Position numbers and translations under genes: made by a program
DNA from: an uncultured Clostridia bacterium
GTDB lineage: Bacteria > Bacillota > Clostridia > TANB77 > CAG-508
Length of the DNA: 46,062 bases
Direction of reading: 5' to 3'
NCBI GenBank assembly: GCA_947167965.1
Contig: CAMVJW010000003.1
Coordinates: forward strand, 107,875-153,936
Notes under the pieces: generated by a model
Told to the model about the DNA's origin: nothing
Databases searched by the model: none
The model's input: only the letters and a program-made list of their open reading frames with translations
Shown: one piece after another, positions 1-9,384 of the stretch
Position numbering within the stretch: the first letter of the stretch is position 1
How the letters are laid out: every line of letters starts with the position of its first letter

Positions 1-1047
1 ACTATTCAATTAAAATCAGAATATTGGGTTGGAAATGATATATATTTACCAGATCTACCTAATGGAGGAGTGGGAGAAGTTAGCAGAGAAGATGTAACTG
101 AAAAATCAACTTGGAAAAGTAGTGATACTAACATAGCAACAGTTGATAATAAGGGAAAAGTTACTGGAAAAGCAGAAGGAACAGCTACAATAACAGCCAT
201 TTACTATTTTCAGGGAGAAGAATATAGAGATGCTACTTATTTAGTAGAGGTAAAGAATAAAAGTAATGAGGAAGAACTAGGGATATTTTTTTACTATGAT
301 GAGCCAGGACCTTCTATGATTAAAGATTCTGAATATCAATTTGGAGTGGGGTTAAAAAATATTCCCAAAAGCGAAAAAGAAAATATAAAGTTTACAATAG
401 AGAATGAGAGTATTGCTAAAATAATAAAAACAAATTTTAATGTAAATACAACTGATGCCGTAGCTACTGTAAAATTTTTATCAGTTGGTAAAACTAAATT
501 AGTAGCATCTTTAAATTATAATGGAAAGACATATTCTAAAAGTTATGAGATAGATGTTATTGATTCTAATTGTTTTTTAACTATTTCAGCTCAAGGACAA
601 TCAATTTTGCCAACAGAATTTAATATAGGAGAAAATATACAATTAATTGCAACTCTTGAGTATAGACAAGGCTCATTAATTCCAATAAATGTTACAAGTG
701 ATGGAACTAATTGGACAAGTAGTGATAATGAAATTGCTTCTATAGATAATAAAGGGTATATTACAATCAAAGGGGAAGGAACTGTAACAATTACAGCAGA
801 ATATAGTAAAGAAAAGATTACAGCTAAATATACTTTTAAATGTGTTAATTCCACAATATCTCCTATAAATCCAGGAACAACAGGGAGCAATAGCTCAGAT
901 AGTCCTACAACAAATAATAACCCGACAACAGCTAAAACCGTACTTCCTAAAACTGGAAGAAACATTACAATTATTAGTATAGGAATTGCTTTAATACTAA
1001 CGGTATCTGTAGCTACATATATGAAATATAGAAAAATCAATGACTAA
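1..1047 (+). CDS. LPXTG-anchored surface protein with bacterial Ig-like (Big_2) domains, 5' partial
   Basis: The reading frame is open from base 1, so the start lies outside the window; the GTG at 70 is not the real start. Two Big_2-type repeats are visible, each with a W-x-SSD-x-x-IA-x-(V/I)DNKG core followed by a GTxTITA strand, at about 112-210 and 712-805. A less similar segment lies between them. A Ser/Thr/Asn-rich linker leads to the sortase motif LPKTG (943-957), a hydrophobic segment and a basic tail (KYRK), which is the classic cell-wall sorting signal. The protein is therefore probably exported and covalently linked to peptidoglycan by a class A-type sortase. The stalk-like Ig domains suggest adhesion or display, but no ligand can be named. 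A strong terminator follows. Confidence 0.88.
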   Translation, partial: TIQLKSEYWVGNDIYLPDLPNGGVGEVSREDVTEKSTWKSSDTNIATVDNKGKVTGKAEGTATITAIYYFQGEEYRDATYLVEVKNKSNEEELGIFFYYDEPGPSMIKDSEYQFGVGLKNIPKSEKENIKFTIENESIAKIIKTNFNVNTTDAVATVKFLSVGKTKLVASLNYNGKTYSKSYEIDVIDSNCFLTISAQGQSILPTEFNIGENIQLIATLEYRQGSLIPINVTSDGTNWTSSDNEIASIDNKGYITIKGEGTVTITAEYSKEKITAKYTFKCVNSTISPINPGTTGSNSSDSPTTNNNPTTAKTVLPKTGRNITIISIGIALILTVSVATYMKYRKIND

Positions 1048-1083
1048 ATATCAAATTCATGAATACTTAATATAGTTATAAAT

Positions 1084-1128
1084 AGTTCTAAAGTTTTAAG
1101 AAAAAATCAAAAGCTTTAGAACTTTTTT
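1084..1128 (+). terminator. Intrinsic terminator after the LPXTG gene
   Basis: A perfect 10-bp stem (AGTTCTAAAG with CTTTAGAACT) with a 20-nt loop is followed by six T residues at 1123-1128. It separates the surface-protein gene from murA. Confidence 0.85.
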
Positions 1129-1132
1129 AGTA

Positions 1133-1161
1133 TTCACAAAATATAGTTTATTTCATAAAAT
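1133..1161 (+). promoter_or_regulatory. Predicted sigma-A promoter of murA
   Basis: TTCACA (1133-1138), a 17-bp spacer and TAAAAT (1156-1161), each one base off consensus. An inverted repeat (arms 1151-1163 and 1173-1185) overlaps the -10 box and reaches the murA ribosome-binding region, so it could be an operator or an RNA hairpin. Confidence 0.6.
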
Positions 1162-1199
1162 ATACAAAAAAAGTATTTTATGAAAGGAATAGTAAAAAA

Positions 1200-2447
1200 A
1201 TGTCAAGTTATATAATTGAAGGGGGAAAGAGGTTAAATGGTGAAATTGATATATCTGGTTCAAAAAATGCATCACTTCCAATAATGGCAGCAAGTATATT
1301 AAACAAAGGAATAACAAAATTATATAATGTACCAGATATTCATGACACTAAAATGATGATAGAAATTTTAAAAAGCTTAGGATGCAAAGTTAAGAAAAAC
1401 AAAAATAAAGTTGTTATAGATTCTAAAAATATAACAAAATATGAAATTCCAGAGAATTTAATGCATCAAATGAGATCATCTGTAATATTTGCAGGCGCAA
1501 TATTGGGAAGATATAAAAAGGCTATATTTTCATATCCTGGAGGATGTGATATAGGAGCAAGACCAATTGACTTACATTTAAAAGGATTTGAAAAACTAGG
1601 AGTTAATGTTAACCAAAATTACGGAAAAATAGAATGTAGTTTAGATAGATTTACACCAAACGAAGTAAACCTAGATTTTCCAAGTGTGGGGGCTACAGAA
1701 AATATAATGCTTTTAGCTACTTTAGGAAATGGTATAACAACAATAGTAAATGCTGCTATGGAACCGGAGATAGAAGATCTAGCTTTATTTTTAAACAAGA
1801 TGGGAGCAAATATTAAAGGTGCGGGAACAAATATTATAAAAATTATAGGAGTAAGAAAATTAAACGACGTAAGTTATAACATAATGCCAGATAGAATAGA
1901 AACAGGAACTTTTTTATGTGCTACTGCAATTACTGGTGGAGAAACAATTTTAAAAAAGGTTAATAATAGTCACATAAATCCTATAATAGAAAAATTAAGA
2001 GAATCAGGTTGCATAATTGAGATTAATAATAATGAATTATATATAAAAGCTCCGAAAAGATTAAAAGCAATTGATGTAAAAACAATGCCATATCCAGGTT
2101 TTCCAACAGATATGCAATCAATAATTGGAGCAACATTATGTGTTGCAAATGGTACATCAATAATAACTGAAAATATATTTGAAAACAGATTTAAATATAT
2201 TAATGAATTACAAAAAATGGGTGCGAAAATTAAAACAGAGGGTAGAACAGCAGTTATTAAAGGATGTAGAAAAATATATGGTGCTCAAGTAAATGCAACA
2301 GATTTAAGAGGAGGAGCAAGCTTAATTATTGCAGGACTTATAGCAAAAGGAATTACAAAAATTAATAATATAGACTACATACTCAGAGGCTATGAAAGAA
2401 TAGACAGAAAATTACAGATTTTGGGAGCAAAGATTTATTTGGCTTGA
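1200..2447 (+). CDS. murA: UDP-N-acetylglucosamine 1-carboxyvinyltransferase
   Basis: This is the first committed step of peptidoglycan precursor synthesis: transfer of enolpyruvate from PEP to UDP-GlcNAc in the cytoplasm. The 415 residues match the family's usual length. The N-terminal substrate motif SGSKNASLP carries the Lys22-Asn23 pair. The catalytic loop reads PGGCDIGARPIDLH with the cysteine at residue 116, equivalent to E. coli Cys115 (the fosfomycin target), so sensitivity is expected from this residue alone. GFPTDMQ carries the conserved Asp. Low-GC Gram-positives often have two murA paralogues; which one this is cannot be told from the window. The ATG at 1200 follows a GAAAGG site. 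The stop is TGA, evidence for the standard genetic code. Confidence 0.97.
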   Translation: MSSYIIEGGKRLNGEIDISGSKNASLPIMAASILNKGITKLYNVPDIHDTKMMIEILKSLGCKVKKNKNKVVIDSKNITKYEIPENLMHQMRSSVIFAGAILGRYKKAIFSYPGGCDIGARPIDLHLKGFEKLGVNVNQNYGKIECSLDRFTPNEVNLDFPSVGATENIMLLATLGNGITTIVNAAMEPEIEDLALFLNKMGANIKGAGTNIIKIIGVRKLNDVSYNIMPDRIETGTFLCATAITGGETILKKVNNSHINPIIEKLRESGCIIEINNNELYIKAPKRLKAIDVKTMPYPGFPTDMQSIIGATLCVANGTSIITENIFENRFKYINELQKMGAKIKTEGRTAVIKGCRKIYGAQVNATDLRGGASLIIAGLIAKGITKINNIDYILRGYERIDRKLQILGAKIYLA

Positions 2448-2547
2448 AAAGTAATTAATTAAAAACTATTAATTATTAACATATAAATTTTTGCCATAAT
2501 TGAGCTGTTTGTAATATAAATTTAATAATAGAAAAATAGAAAAACTA

Positions 2548-2576
2548 TTGATAAAAAAAATCAATTTGTATATAAT
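2548..2576 (+). promoter_or_regulatory. Sigma-A promoter of the Lon-like protease gene
   Basis: TTGATA (2548-2553), a 17-bp spacer and a perfect TATAAT (2571-2576), ending 27 bp before the start codon with a GGAGG site between. Confidence 0.8.
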
Positions 2577-2603
2577 ACAAGAAGTAAAATATGGAGGAAA
2601 CAA

Positions 2604-5003
2604 ATGAAAAATAATAATGAATTAAATTATAGAAAATTAAAAGTAACATGTGAGCCAGATGTTTTTAAATTTGAAACTACAGAAAACTTAGAACCAATTA
2701 CTACTGGTATTGGTCAAGAACGTGGAATCAAGGCATTAGAATTTGGAGTTAATATAAACATAAAAGGATATAATATGTATATAGAAGGCCCAAGTGGTGT
2801 AGGAAAAACTATGTATACAAAGAACTATTTAAATAAAGTTGCTGAAAAAAGAAAAACTCCGCCAGATTGGTGTTATATTTATAATTTTAGCAATCCAAAT
2901 GAGCCAATTGCTGTATCACTTCCAGCTGGAAATGGTAAAGAATTTAAAGCAGATATGGAAGAATTCATAAAAGAGATAAAAAAAGACATAAAAAATACAT
3001 TTAATAATGATGACTTTGAAAAAGAAAAATCAATTATAAAATCAGAGTTTGAAGAAAAAAGAACAAAATTAATGGAAAAACTTGAAAAAGATGCTTTAGA
3101 ATATAATTTTCAGGTGCAATCAGCTCAAAATGGTATATATATGATGCCTGTTCTTGATGGAAAGGCAATGCAAGAAGATGAATTTGACAAATTACCAGAA
3201 GATGTAAAAAAACAATATGAAGATAAATCTGAAATAGTACAACAAATGATAATGGAAATTATAGGAAAAATAAAACAAATTGAAAGAGATTCAGATAAAA
3301 AAATATCTGAATGGCAATCAAATGTAGCATTACTTACAGTTAATGTCCATATAAACTTACTTAAATCAAAATATAAAAGAAACAAAAAAATAAATAAATT
3401 TTTAAATGATGTTAAACAAGATGTTTTAAAAAATGTTCCATTGTTTTTAGAAGAGGATTCAACAAATTCAGATAAAAAAAATAATAATGTACAAGGAATG
3501 AATCAACAAAAACAAGACCCTTGTCTTAACTATAGAGTTAACTTATTTGTTGACAATAGTGAATTAAGTGGGGTTCCAGTAATAATGGATTCAAATTATT
3601 CTTATCAAAATATTTTTGGAAAATTAGAGTATGAAAATATTTATGGAACACTCAAAACAGATTTTACAATGTTACAATCAGGATTACTTCAAAAAGCAAA
3701 TGGAGGATACCTTATTTTCCAAGCAAGAGATCTATTGATAAATGGAATATGTTACGAATCTCTTAAAAAAGCACTAAGAATAAAAGAAATCAGTATAGAA
3801 AATAATGCAGAACAACAAAATTCTATGGTTATGGTTTCTTTAAAACCAGAACCAATTCCATTAGATTTAAAAGTGATTTTAATTGGAGATAATGCAATTT
3901 ACCAAACTTTGCTTGCAATGGATTCAGACTTTAAGAATCTATTCAAGATTAAAGTCGAATGGGAAGATAATGCAGAACTAAATGAAGAAAATGTAAATAA
4001 ATTAGCTAGAATAATACATGATTATTGTGAGCAACAAGACTTGTTACATCTTGATAAATATGCGATGGCAAAAGTTGTTGAATATTCATCAAAAATGGCA
4101 GGAGATCAAACAAAAATATCTACTTTGTTTAATGATATTTTTGAAGTGGTTGGAGAAGCATCTGTGTGGGCAAAAATGTCAAAAGCTAAATTAATAACAT
4201 CAAACTATATAACTATGTCTCTTAAAGAACAACAAGAAAGAATTAAAAAATTTGATTCATTATATACAGAAATGATAAAAGACAATTCATTACTTATTTC
4301 TACATCAGGATATAAAGTAGGAGAATTAAATGGATTAACTGTAATAACTACAGGAAATTCTATGTTTGGAAAGCCAGCTAAAATCACAGTAAATACCTAT
4401 ACAGGCGAAAATGGAATTATAAATATAGAACGTGAAATAGATATGTCAGGTTCATCACATTCAAAAGGAGTATACATTTTAAGCGGATTTTTAGGTGAAA
4501 GATTTGCACAAGATATTCCTTTAAGTCTAACAGCAAGCATATGCTTTGAACAATTATATAATGGAGTTGATGGAGATAGTGCTTCAAGTACTGAGCTTTA
4601 TGGATTACTTTCGAGCTTATCGGAAATTCCAATTAATCAATCAATTGCTGTTACAGGATCTGTAAACCAAAAAGGAGAAATACAACCTATTGGGGGTGTA
4701 AATGAAAAAATAGAAGGGTTTTATCAAATCTGCAAAATAAGAGGTTTAGATGGAACACATGGAGTTATGATTCCAGTTCAAAACGTTAAGAACTTACAAC
4801 TATCAGATGAAATAATAGATAGCGTAAAAAATGGCATGTTTAAAATATATGCGGTATCAACAATAGATGAGGGAATTGAAGTATTAACTGGGGTTCCAGC
4901 AGGAAAAAAAGATAAAAATGGTAAATTTCCATCAGGAAGTATAAACTACTTAGTATATGAAAAATTAAAAAAATATGCAAAAATAAGCAAAGCAAAAGAA
5001 TAG
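2604..5003 (+). CDS. Lon-like ATP-dependent serine protease (COG1067 type)
   Basis: This is a cytoplasmic AAA+ protease of the Lon-like group that lacks the long LAN substrate-binding domain of classical Lon. A Walker A motif (GPSGVGKT) lies near residue 65. A charged, probably coiled-coil insertion occupies about residues 115-270. The C-terminal Lon protease domain has the catalytic dyad Ser659 (in DGDSASS) and Lys702 (in GGVNEKIEGF), 43 residues apart as in E. coli Lon. Family knowledge puts these proteins in quality control, but their substrates are poorly defined. The gene has its own promoter and a GGAGG site 8 bp before the ATG. It stands alone between murA and a broken M23 gene on the other strand. 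The name lonB is used for a different membrane or spore protein, so no symbol is given. Confidence 0.9.
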   Translation: MKNNNELNYRKLKVTCEPDVFKFETTENLEPITTGIGQERGIKALEFGVNINIKGYNMYIEGPSGVGKTMYTKNYLNKVAEKRKTPPDWCYIYNFSNPNEPIAVSLPAGNGKEFKADMEEFIKEIKKDIKNTFNNDDFEKEKSIIKSEFEEKRTKLMEKLEKDALEYNFQVQSAQNGIYMMPVLDGKAMQEDEFDKLPEDVKKQYEDKSEIVQQMIMEIIGKIKQIERDSDKKISEWQSNVALLTVNVHINLLKSKYKRNKKINKFLNDVKQDVLKNVPLFLEEDSTNSDKKNNNVQGMNQQKQDPCLNYRVNLFVDNSELSGVPVIMDSNYSYQNIFGKLEYENIYGTLKTDFTMLQSGLLQKANGGYLIFQARDLLINGICYESLKKALRIKEISIENNAEQQNSMVMVSLKPEPIPLDLKVILIGDNAIYQTLLAMDSDFKNLFKIKVEWEDNAELNEENVNKLARIIHDYCEQQDLLHLDKYAMAKVVEYSSKMAGDQTKISTLFNDIFEVVGEASVWAKMSKAKLITSNYITMSLKEQQERIKKFDSLYTEMIKDNSLLISTSGYKVGELNGLTVITTGNSMFGKPAKITVNTYTGENGIINIEREIDMSGSSHSKGVYILSGFLGERFAQDIPLSLTASICFEQLYNGVDGDSASSTELYGLLSSLSEIPINQSIAVTGSVNQKGEIQPIGGVNEKIEGFYQICKIRGLDGTHGVMIPVQNVKNLQLSDEIIDSVKNGMFKIYAVSTIDEGIEVLTGVPAGKKDKNGKFPSGSINYLVYEKLKKYAKISKAKE

Positions 5004-5060
5004 AAAATATATAAATCTTAAAATAACAATATTTAGCTTTTCTTATAATAAAAAAGAATA

Positions 5061-5647
5061 TTATGTGAAAGGTAGATAATCTAAAGGATTAACATATTTA
5101 TCATTAATTCTCATTCCAAAGTGAAGATGTGGCCCTGTTGTTGCACCATTTGTTGGTACACCATTACTATCGCGATATTTGTTGCCGCAAAACACCATAT
5201 ACATTTTTAGGACCAACTTTACCTATAATTTGTCCTTTTTTAACATAATCACCAACATGCACTATAAAATTTGGGTCGCAATGACAATATGAATACTTGA
5301 TTTCTCCTATAGAGGAATCATAACATGTAATTGTAATAGTATATCCACCACCACCTAAAAAGTCGGTAAAGGTTATTTTTCCATTAGTTACAGCGATAAA
5401 TTCAAAACCTTGAGGTGCTCCAATGTCAATACCTTTATGGAATGTTGAAGCACCTGATGTTGGTGCATTTCGCTTACCATAATATGAATTTATTTTATAA
5501 ATACCGTGGAGCAGGCCAAACAAGATTGGAATCAGATTCATAAATAACTGTATGTGTTGGTACAGAATTTGTAGGAATAAAAAGAATAGATATAAAAAAA
5601 GTTAGGATAAAAAGTATAGTAAAAAAAAGATTTAAAGATTTGTTAAT
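5061..5647 (-). pseudogene. Broken M23-family peptidoglycan endopeptidase
   Basis: Read 5'-3' on the minus strand, three frames together give one secreted M23 (LytM-like) peptidase. A hydrophobic signal segment followed by VPTHTVIYESDSNLVWPAPRY lies in the first frame. The second frame (from about 5500) has KINSYYGKRNAP and the zinc motif FHKGIDIG (HxxxD). The third frame, after about 5185, has the HxH motif GPHLHFG and a C-terminus ending LDYLPFT. So there are two single-base frameshifts, near 5500 (TATTTATAAA) and near 5185 (GGTGTTTTGC). The frame also opens with ATT at 5645-5647 where an ATG would be expected, after an AAGAGG site. A perfect promoter survives upstream, so decay looks recent. 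Two sequencing errors are the alternative, but the missing start makes genuine decay more likely. Confidence 0.8.
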
Positions 5648-5683
5648 AATATACCTCTTTTCTAAAGAGGGAGAATTTAGTAG

Positions 5684-5712
5684 ATTATAGATTATAGCAT
5701 AGCATTTGTCAA
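5684..5712 (-). promoter_or_regulatory. Consensus promoter of the M23 pseudogene
   Basis: On the minus strand, TTGACA (5712-5707), a 17-bp spacer and TATAAT (5689-5684), both perfect. It fires into the broken M23 gene. A CCTCTTT/AAGAGG hairpin just downstream covers the ribosome site. Confidence 0.75.
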
Positions 5713-5794
5713 CATTTATTTAGGTGAGGTTAAATATTTTTGATATTTAATTTATAAGAATAGAAATATTTATTTTTAAAGAAAGAGAGTTTTT

Positions 5795-8329
5795 ATGAAA
5801 TATAAATCGAGATTAAAAATAGGATTAATAATAGCTGGAATTATTGCAGGAATTGTATTAATTATAACAACAATTTTTTTTATTTTCAAAATTAACAATA
5901 AGAAAGTTGAAATAACATATGAAGATGTTGTAACAGGAAAAAACTATTTTTTGGAATTAAAAATTGACCTAAATGAGAAAAAAGTTTACAGGGATAATGA
6001 AGAAACAACTTTAAGCAAAGAATTTGATATATCCGAGGACCACGAAAGAATACTATTAAATTCTAGTGAAGAACTTACAAACTATTTAAATCAATCTTGT
6101 TTTAATATTAGTGTTGATAAAAATGTATACAAAATAAATAATCCGTATCAAACAAAGTGTTTTTTTATACAGTCAAATGAAGTACCTGGAAAAGTTGAAG
6201 GTCAGGATATTATAAAATTATCAGATGATTTATTTTTGTTAAGTTTTAAATCAGAAAAACTAACAAAAGCGATGTATGAGTCGTATAAAAGTAAAAATTC
6301 TAAAATATATTTAGATGAAGTGTATATTAATGAAAAACTAAATGATGTTTCTCAAACAATGTATGGAGAAACTCAGGTAGATTTAAAGGGAAATCATGTA
6401 TTAGGAACGACCACAATGGCATTAGATAATTACAAAAATATTATCAATGAAAATGGTAATCCAAATAATGTAGTAATAGCTACAATAGGATATGGTGCGG
6501 ATATTACAAATGATTTTATAAAAAATAGAATTAATGAAAATTATTATAATTTTATTTTGAACAATAAAACTATAGAAGAAACTATACCACAGGGAAGTAG
6601 AATAATAGAAGTGCTTGCTGATGCAACTACAGATAATATCAGCATTATGCCACTTGTTACAGTTACAGAAGATGGATATACTTCTTTATCAAGTAATGTA
6701 AAAGCACTATGTTTTGCAATAGAAAATTCAGATGTAATTTGTTACGAGCTAATTAATGAAAAAAATGAAATTTTTAATATAATTCTACAAAATGCATTTA
6801 CTAGGAACATACCTATATGTTCTGTTGCTGTACCAAATAAAAATATAGAATCTAATAATGTATTAAACGCAAATAACAATACAAGTGCAGATACTAATTC
6901 AAATAATTTAGCAGGTGTAGATAATGTACAGAATAATAGTTTTAATCTAAGTACAAATTCAAATTCTACATCAGACAAGAAGACAGAAGATAATTCAAAT
7001 GATGTATATCCTGCAAGTGATTCTAAAACTATAGCTGTTGCTTCTTTAGATAGAGAAATGAAACTAGCGGACTATTCAGCTAAAGGAGATTATATTGATT
7101 TTGCTGCACCAAGTACTGACATTGAGGAGATATTTAAAAAAACATCTACAGTGTCAAGATGGTCAGGACCTCAATATTCAAATGCTTCTATTGCTGCAAG
7201 CATTGCCTTGGTAAAATCATATAATAAAAATTCTACAATAAGAGATATCTATACCTTTTTACTTCAGTTTGTTACTGATCTTGGAAATCAAGGAAAAGAT
7301 AATGAATATGGATATGGAGTGTTGAATTTTAGTAATTTAAAAATATCAGATATTGACAAACAAACTCCTGTAATTTCTGAAACTGTATATGAAAATGAAA
7401 CTTGGGAAGTTGTTAAGCAAATTAAAATTGTAGCATCTGATAATATTAGAGTAAGAGCATGGACTATTACTAGAAGCGCCGAAATACCAAAAGATACAGA
7501 ATGGAAGGTTTTGGAAAATGTTACTTCAAATCTTGATATAACATCAGAAATATTAGAAAATGGACCTTCATATATTTGGGTGCAAGACTCCGCACAAAAT
7601 TTAGTTTTTAAAGAAATTCAAATAGATAAAGTTGACAATATTATTCCAAAAATTGCATATACAATCGACAAAAATACATTAAACCAAGGTTATGCAACTA
7701 TACAAATTAAAGCGGAAGACAATGAAAGTGGACTTGATGAAAATGCATATAGTTGGGACAAGAACGCTTGGTCACAAGAAAATGCAACAAGAGTAATAAA
7801 ACAAAATGGTCGATTCAAAATTTATGTTAAAGATAAATTAGGAAATATAGCTGAAAAAGAAATATTAGTGGATTTCTTTCCACAAACTGGGACAGCAGAA
7901 GTTGGAGAAGGAAATATTATTTCAGCAATTGATGTTTCAGCCTTTTGGAATGGAGAAACTAATTCTAATGTAAAGATAGTTTTAAATAGAGAGATGGACA
8001 TTACCGGATGGCAAATTACTGCAGACATTTATGTACCAAATAGCTTTATAGAAGTTCCTCCTGAAAACACTAATAATTTACCAAATAATACAGGAAATAA
8101 TACTTCAAACAGTCAGAACATTAATTTACCAAACAATGTAGTCATTAATTCATCAAATACATCTAATCAAACAACTCAAAATACAGTTATACAGCAATAT
8201 ATTCCAAGAATACAACCAATTGAAATCAACAAACCTTTTGAAGCAAATATAATATATTATTTATGGATTAAAGATTCTCAAGGAAGAACCAAATATCAGC
8301 AATTTAAAATTTTAAAACCACAAATATAA
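5795..8329 (+). CDS. Membrane-anchored S8 (subtilisin-fold) protein lacking the catalytic triad
   Basis: 844 residues. An N-terminal transmembrane anchor spans about residues 9-32. The subtilase core can be followed from about residue 220 to 500, but each catalytic position is changed. The Asp motif (normally AVIDTGVD) reads ATIGYGAD, with Gly232 in place of Asp. The His motif (normally HGT) reads QGS, with Gln266. The Ser motif (normally SGTSxxAP) reads SGPQYSNA, with Gln460. An Asn/Ser-rich insertion of about 60 residues (about 350-410) splits the core. The C-terminal third looks like Ig-type modules followed by a second Asn/Thr-rich stretch. I infer a surface pseudoprotease that binds rather than cuts. 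The frame is intact over 2.5 kb, so it is not a decaying gene. The stop at 8327-8329 is close to pta, so read-through into pta-ackA is possible. Confidence 0.78.
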   Translation: MKYKSRLKIGLIIAGIIAGIVLIITTIFFIFKINNKKVEITYEDVVTGKNYFLELKIDLNEKKVYRDNEETTLSKEFDISEDHERILLNSSEELTNYLNQSCFNISVDKNVYKINNPYQTKCFFIQSNEVPGKVEGQDIIKLSDDLFLLSFKSEKLTKAMYESYKSKNSKIYLDEVYINEKLNDVSQTMYGETQVDLKGNHVLGTTTMALDNYKNIINENGNPNNVVIATIGYGADITNDFIKNRINENYYNFILNNKTIEETIPQGSRIIEVLADATTDNISIMPLVTVTEDGYTSLSSNVKALCFAIENSDVICYELINEKNEIFNIILQNAFTRNIPICSVAVPNKNIESNNVLNANNNTSADTNSNNLAGVDNVQNNSFNLSTNSNSTSDKKTEDNSNDVYPASDSKTIAVASLDREMKLADYSAKGDYIDFAAPSTDIEEIFKKTSTVSRWSGPQYSNASIAASIALVKSYNKNSTIRDIYTFLLQFVTDLGNQGKDNEYGYGVLNFSNLKISDIDKQTPVISETVYENETWEVVKQIKIVASDNIRVRAWTITRSAEIPKDTEWKVLENVTSNLDITSEILENGPSYIWVQDSAQNLVFKEIQIDKVDNIIPKIAYTIDKNTLNQGYATIQIKAEDNESGLDENAYSWDKNAWSQENATRVIKQNGRFKIYVKDKLGNIAEKEILVDFFPQTGTAEVGEGNIISAIDVSAFWNGETNSNVKIVLNREMDITGWQITADIYVPNSFIEVPPENTNNLPNNTGNNTSNSQNINLPNNVVINSSNTSNQTTQNTVIQQYIPRIQPIEINKPFEANIIYYLWIKDSQGRTKYQQFKILKPQI

Positions 8330-8346
8330 TGTTAAGGAGAAATAAA

Positions 8347-9357
8347 ATGTCATTTATAGAGGAGATTAAAACAAGAGCTAAAAAAGATATTAAAACAATT
8401 ATTTTACCAGAAAGCGAAGATAGAAGAGTCCTTGAGGCTGCAAGTAAGGTCGCTACTCAAGGATTTGCAAGAATAATTTTGTTAGGAAATGAAGAAAAAA
8501 TAAATCAAGATGCAAAATTATATAATTTGGATTTAAATTATGTAAAAATAGTAAATCCATTAACATCAGAAAAAAGAGAACAATATGTACAACAATTATT
8601 TGAATTAAGAAAGAATAAAGGGCTTACAATAGAACAAGCAGAAGAATTACTAAAACAACCAATTTATTTTGGAATGATGATGTTAAAGGATGAAAAATGT
8701 GAGGCTGATGGACTTGTATCTGGCGCTGCACATTCAACATCAGATACTTTAAGGCCGGCACTTCAAATATTAAAAACTGCACCAAATACAAAACTAGTTT
8801 CTGCCTTTTTTGTTATGTGTGTGCCAAATTGTGAGTATGGAGAAAATGGAATTTTTATATTTGGAGATAGTGGACTTAATCAAAATCCTAATGCTGAAGA
8901 ATTATCAGAAATTGCAATTTCATCTAGTAAAAGCTTTGAACAATTGGTAGGAAAAAGAGCAAAAGTTGCTATGCTTTCATATTCTACATATGGAAGTGCT
9001 AAATCAGAATTAACTGAAAAAGTAATAGAAGCGACTAAATTAGTAAAAGAAAAAGAACCTGAATTATGTGTAGATGGAGAATTACAGCTTGATGCTGCAA
9101 TTATTCCAGAAGTAGCTAAATCTAAAGCACCTGGAAGTCCAGTTGGAGGAAATGCAAATGTACTCATTTTCCCAGATTTAAATGCAGGAAATATTGGGTA
9201 TAAACTTACACAAAGATTGGCAAAAGCTGAGGCATATGGACCACTTTGCCAAGGAATTGCAAAACCTGTAAATGATTTATCTAGAGGATGTTCTGCAGAT
9301 GATATTGTTGGAGTGGTTGCAATTACAGCTGTTCAATCTCAAAAAAACATAAAATAA
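8347..9357 (+). CDS. pta: Phosphate acetyltransferase
   Basis: Interconverts acetyl-CoA and acetyl phosphate; with acetate kinase it yields ATP from fermentation. The 336-residue protein is the short form, without the N-terminal DRTGG/P-loop region of enterobacterial Pta. Family motifs visible are PESEDRRVLEAA, VSGAAHSTSDTLRPALQ, MLSYSTYGSA, VDGELQLDAA and SPVGGNANVLIFPDLNAGNIGYK. The frame is open from an ATG at 8329, but an AAGGAG site at 8332-8337 places the real start at 8347. ackA follows after 27 bp, so pta-ackA-ackA reads as one operon. Confidence 0.96.
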   Translation: MSFIEEIKTRAKKDIKTIILPESEDRRVLEAASKVATQGFARIILLGNEEKINQDAKLYNLDLNYVKIVNPLTSEKREQYVQQLFELRKNKGLTIEQAEELLKQPIYFGMMMLKDEKCEADGLVSGAAHSTSDTLRPALQILKTAPNTKLVSAFFVMCVPNCEYGENGIFIFGDSGLNQNPNAEELSEIAISSSKSFEQLVGKRAKVAMLSYSTYGSAKSELTEKVIEATKLVKEKEPELCVDGELQLDAAIIPEVAKSKAPGSPVGGNANVLIFPDLNAGNIGYKLTQRLAKAEAYGPLCQGIAKPVNDLSRGCSADDIVGVVAITAVQSQKNIK

Positions 9358-9384
9358 AATATTATTAATATAAAAGGAGGATTT

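Noticed and set aside
1151..1185. Terminator or riboswitch just before murA
   Set aside because: The inverted repeat overlaps a good -10 box and lacks a T-run on the plus strand; kept only as a possible operator within the promoter note.
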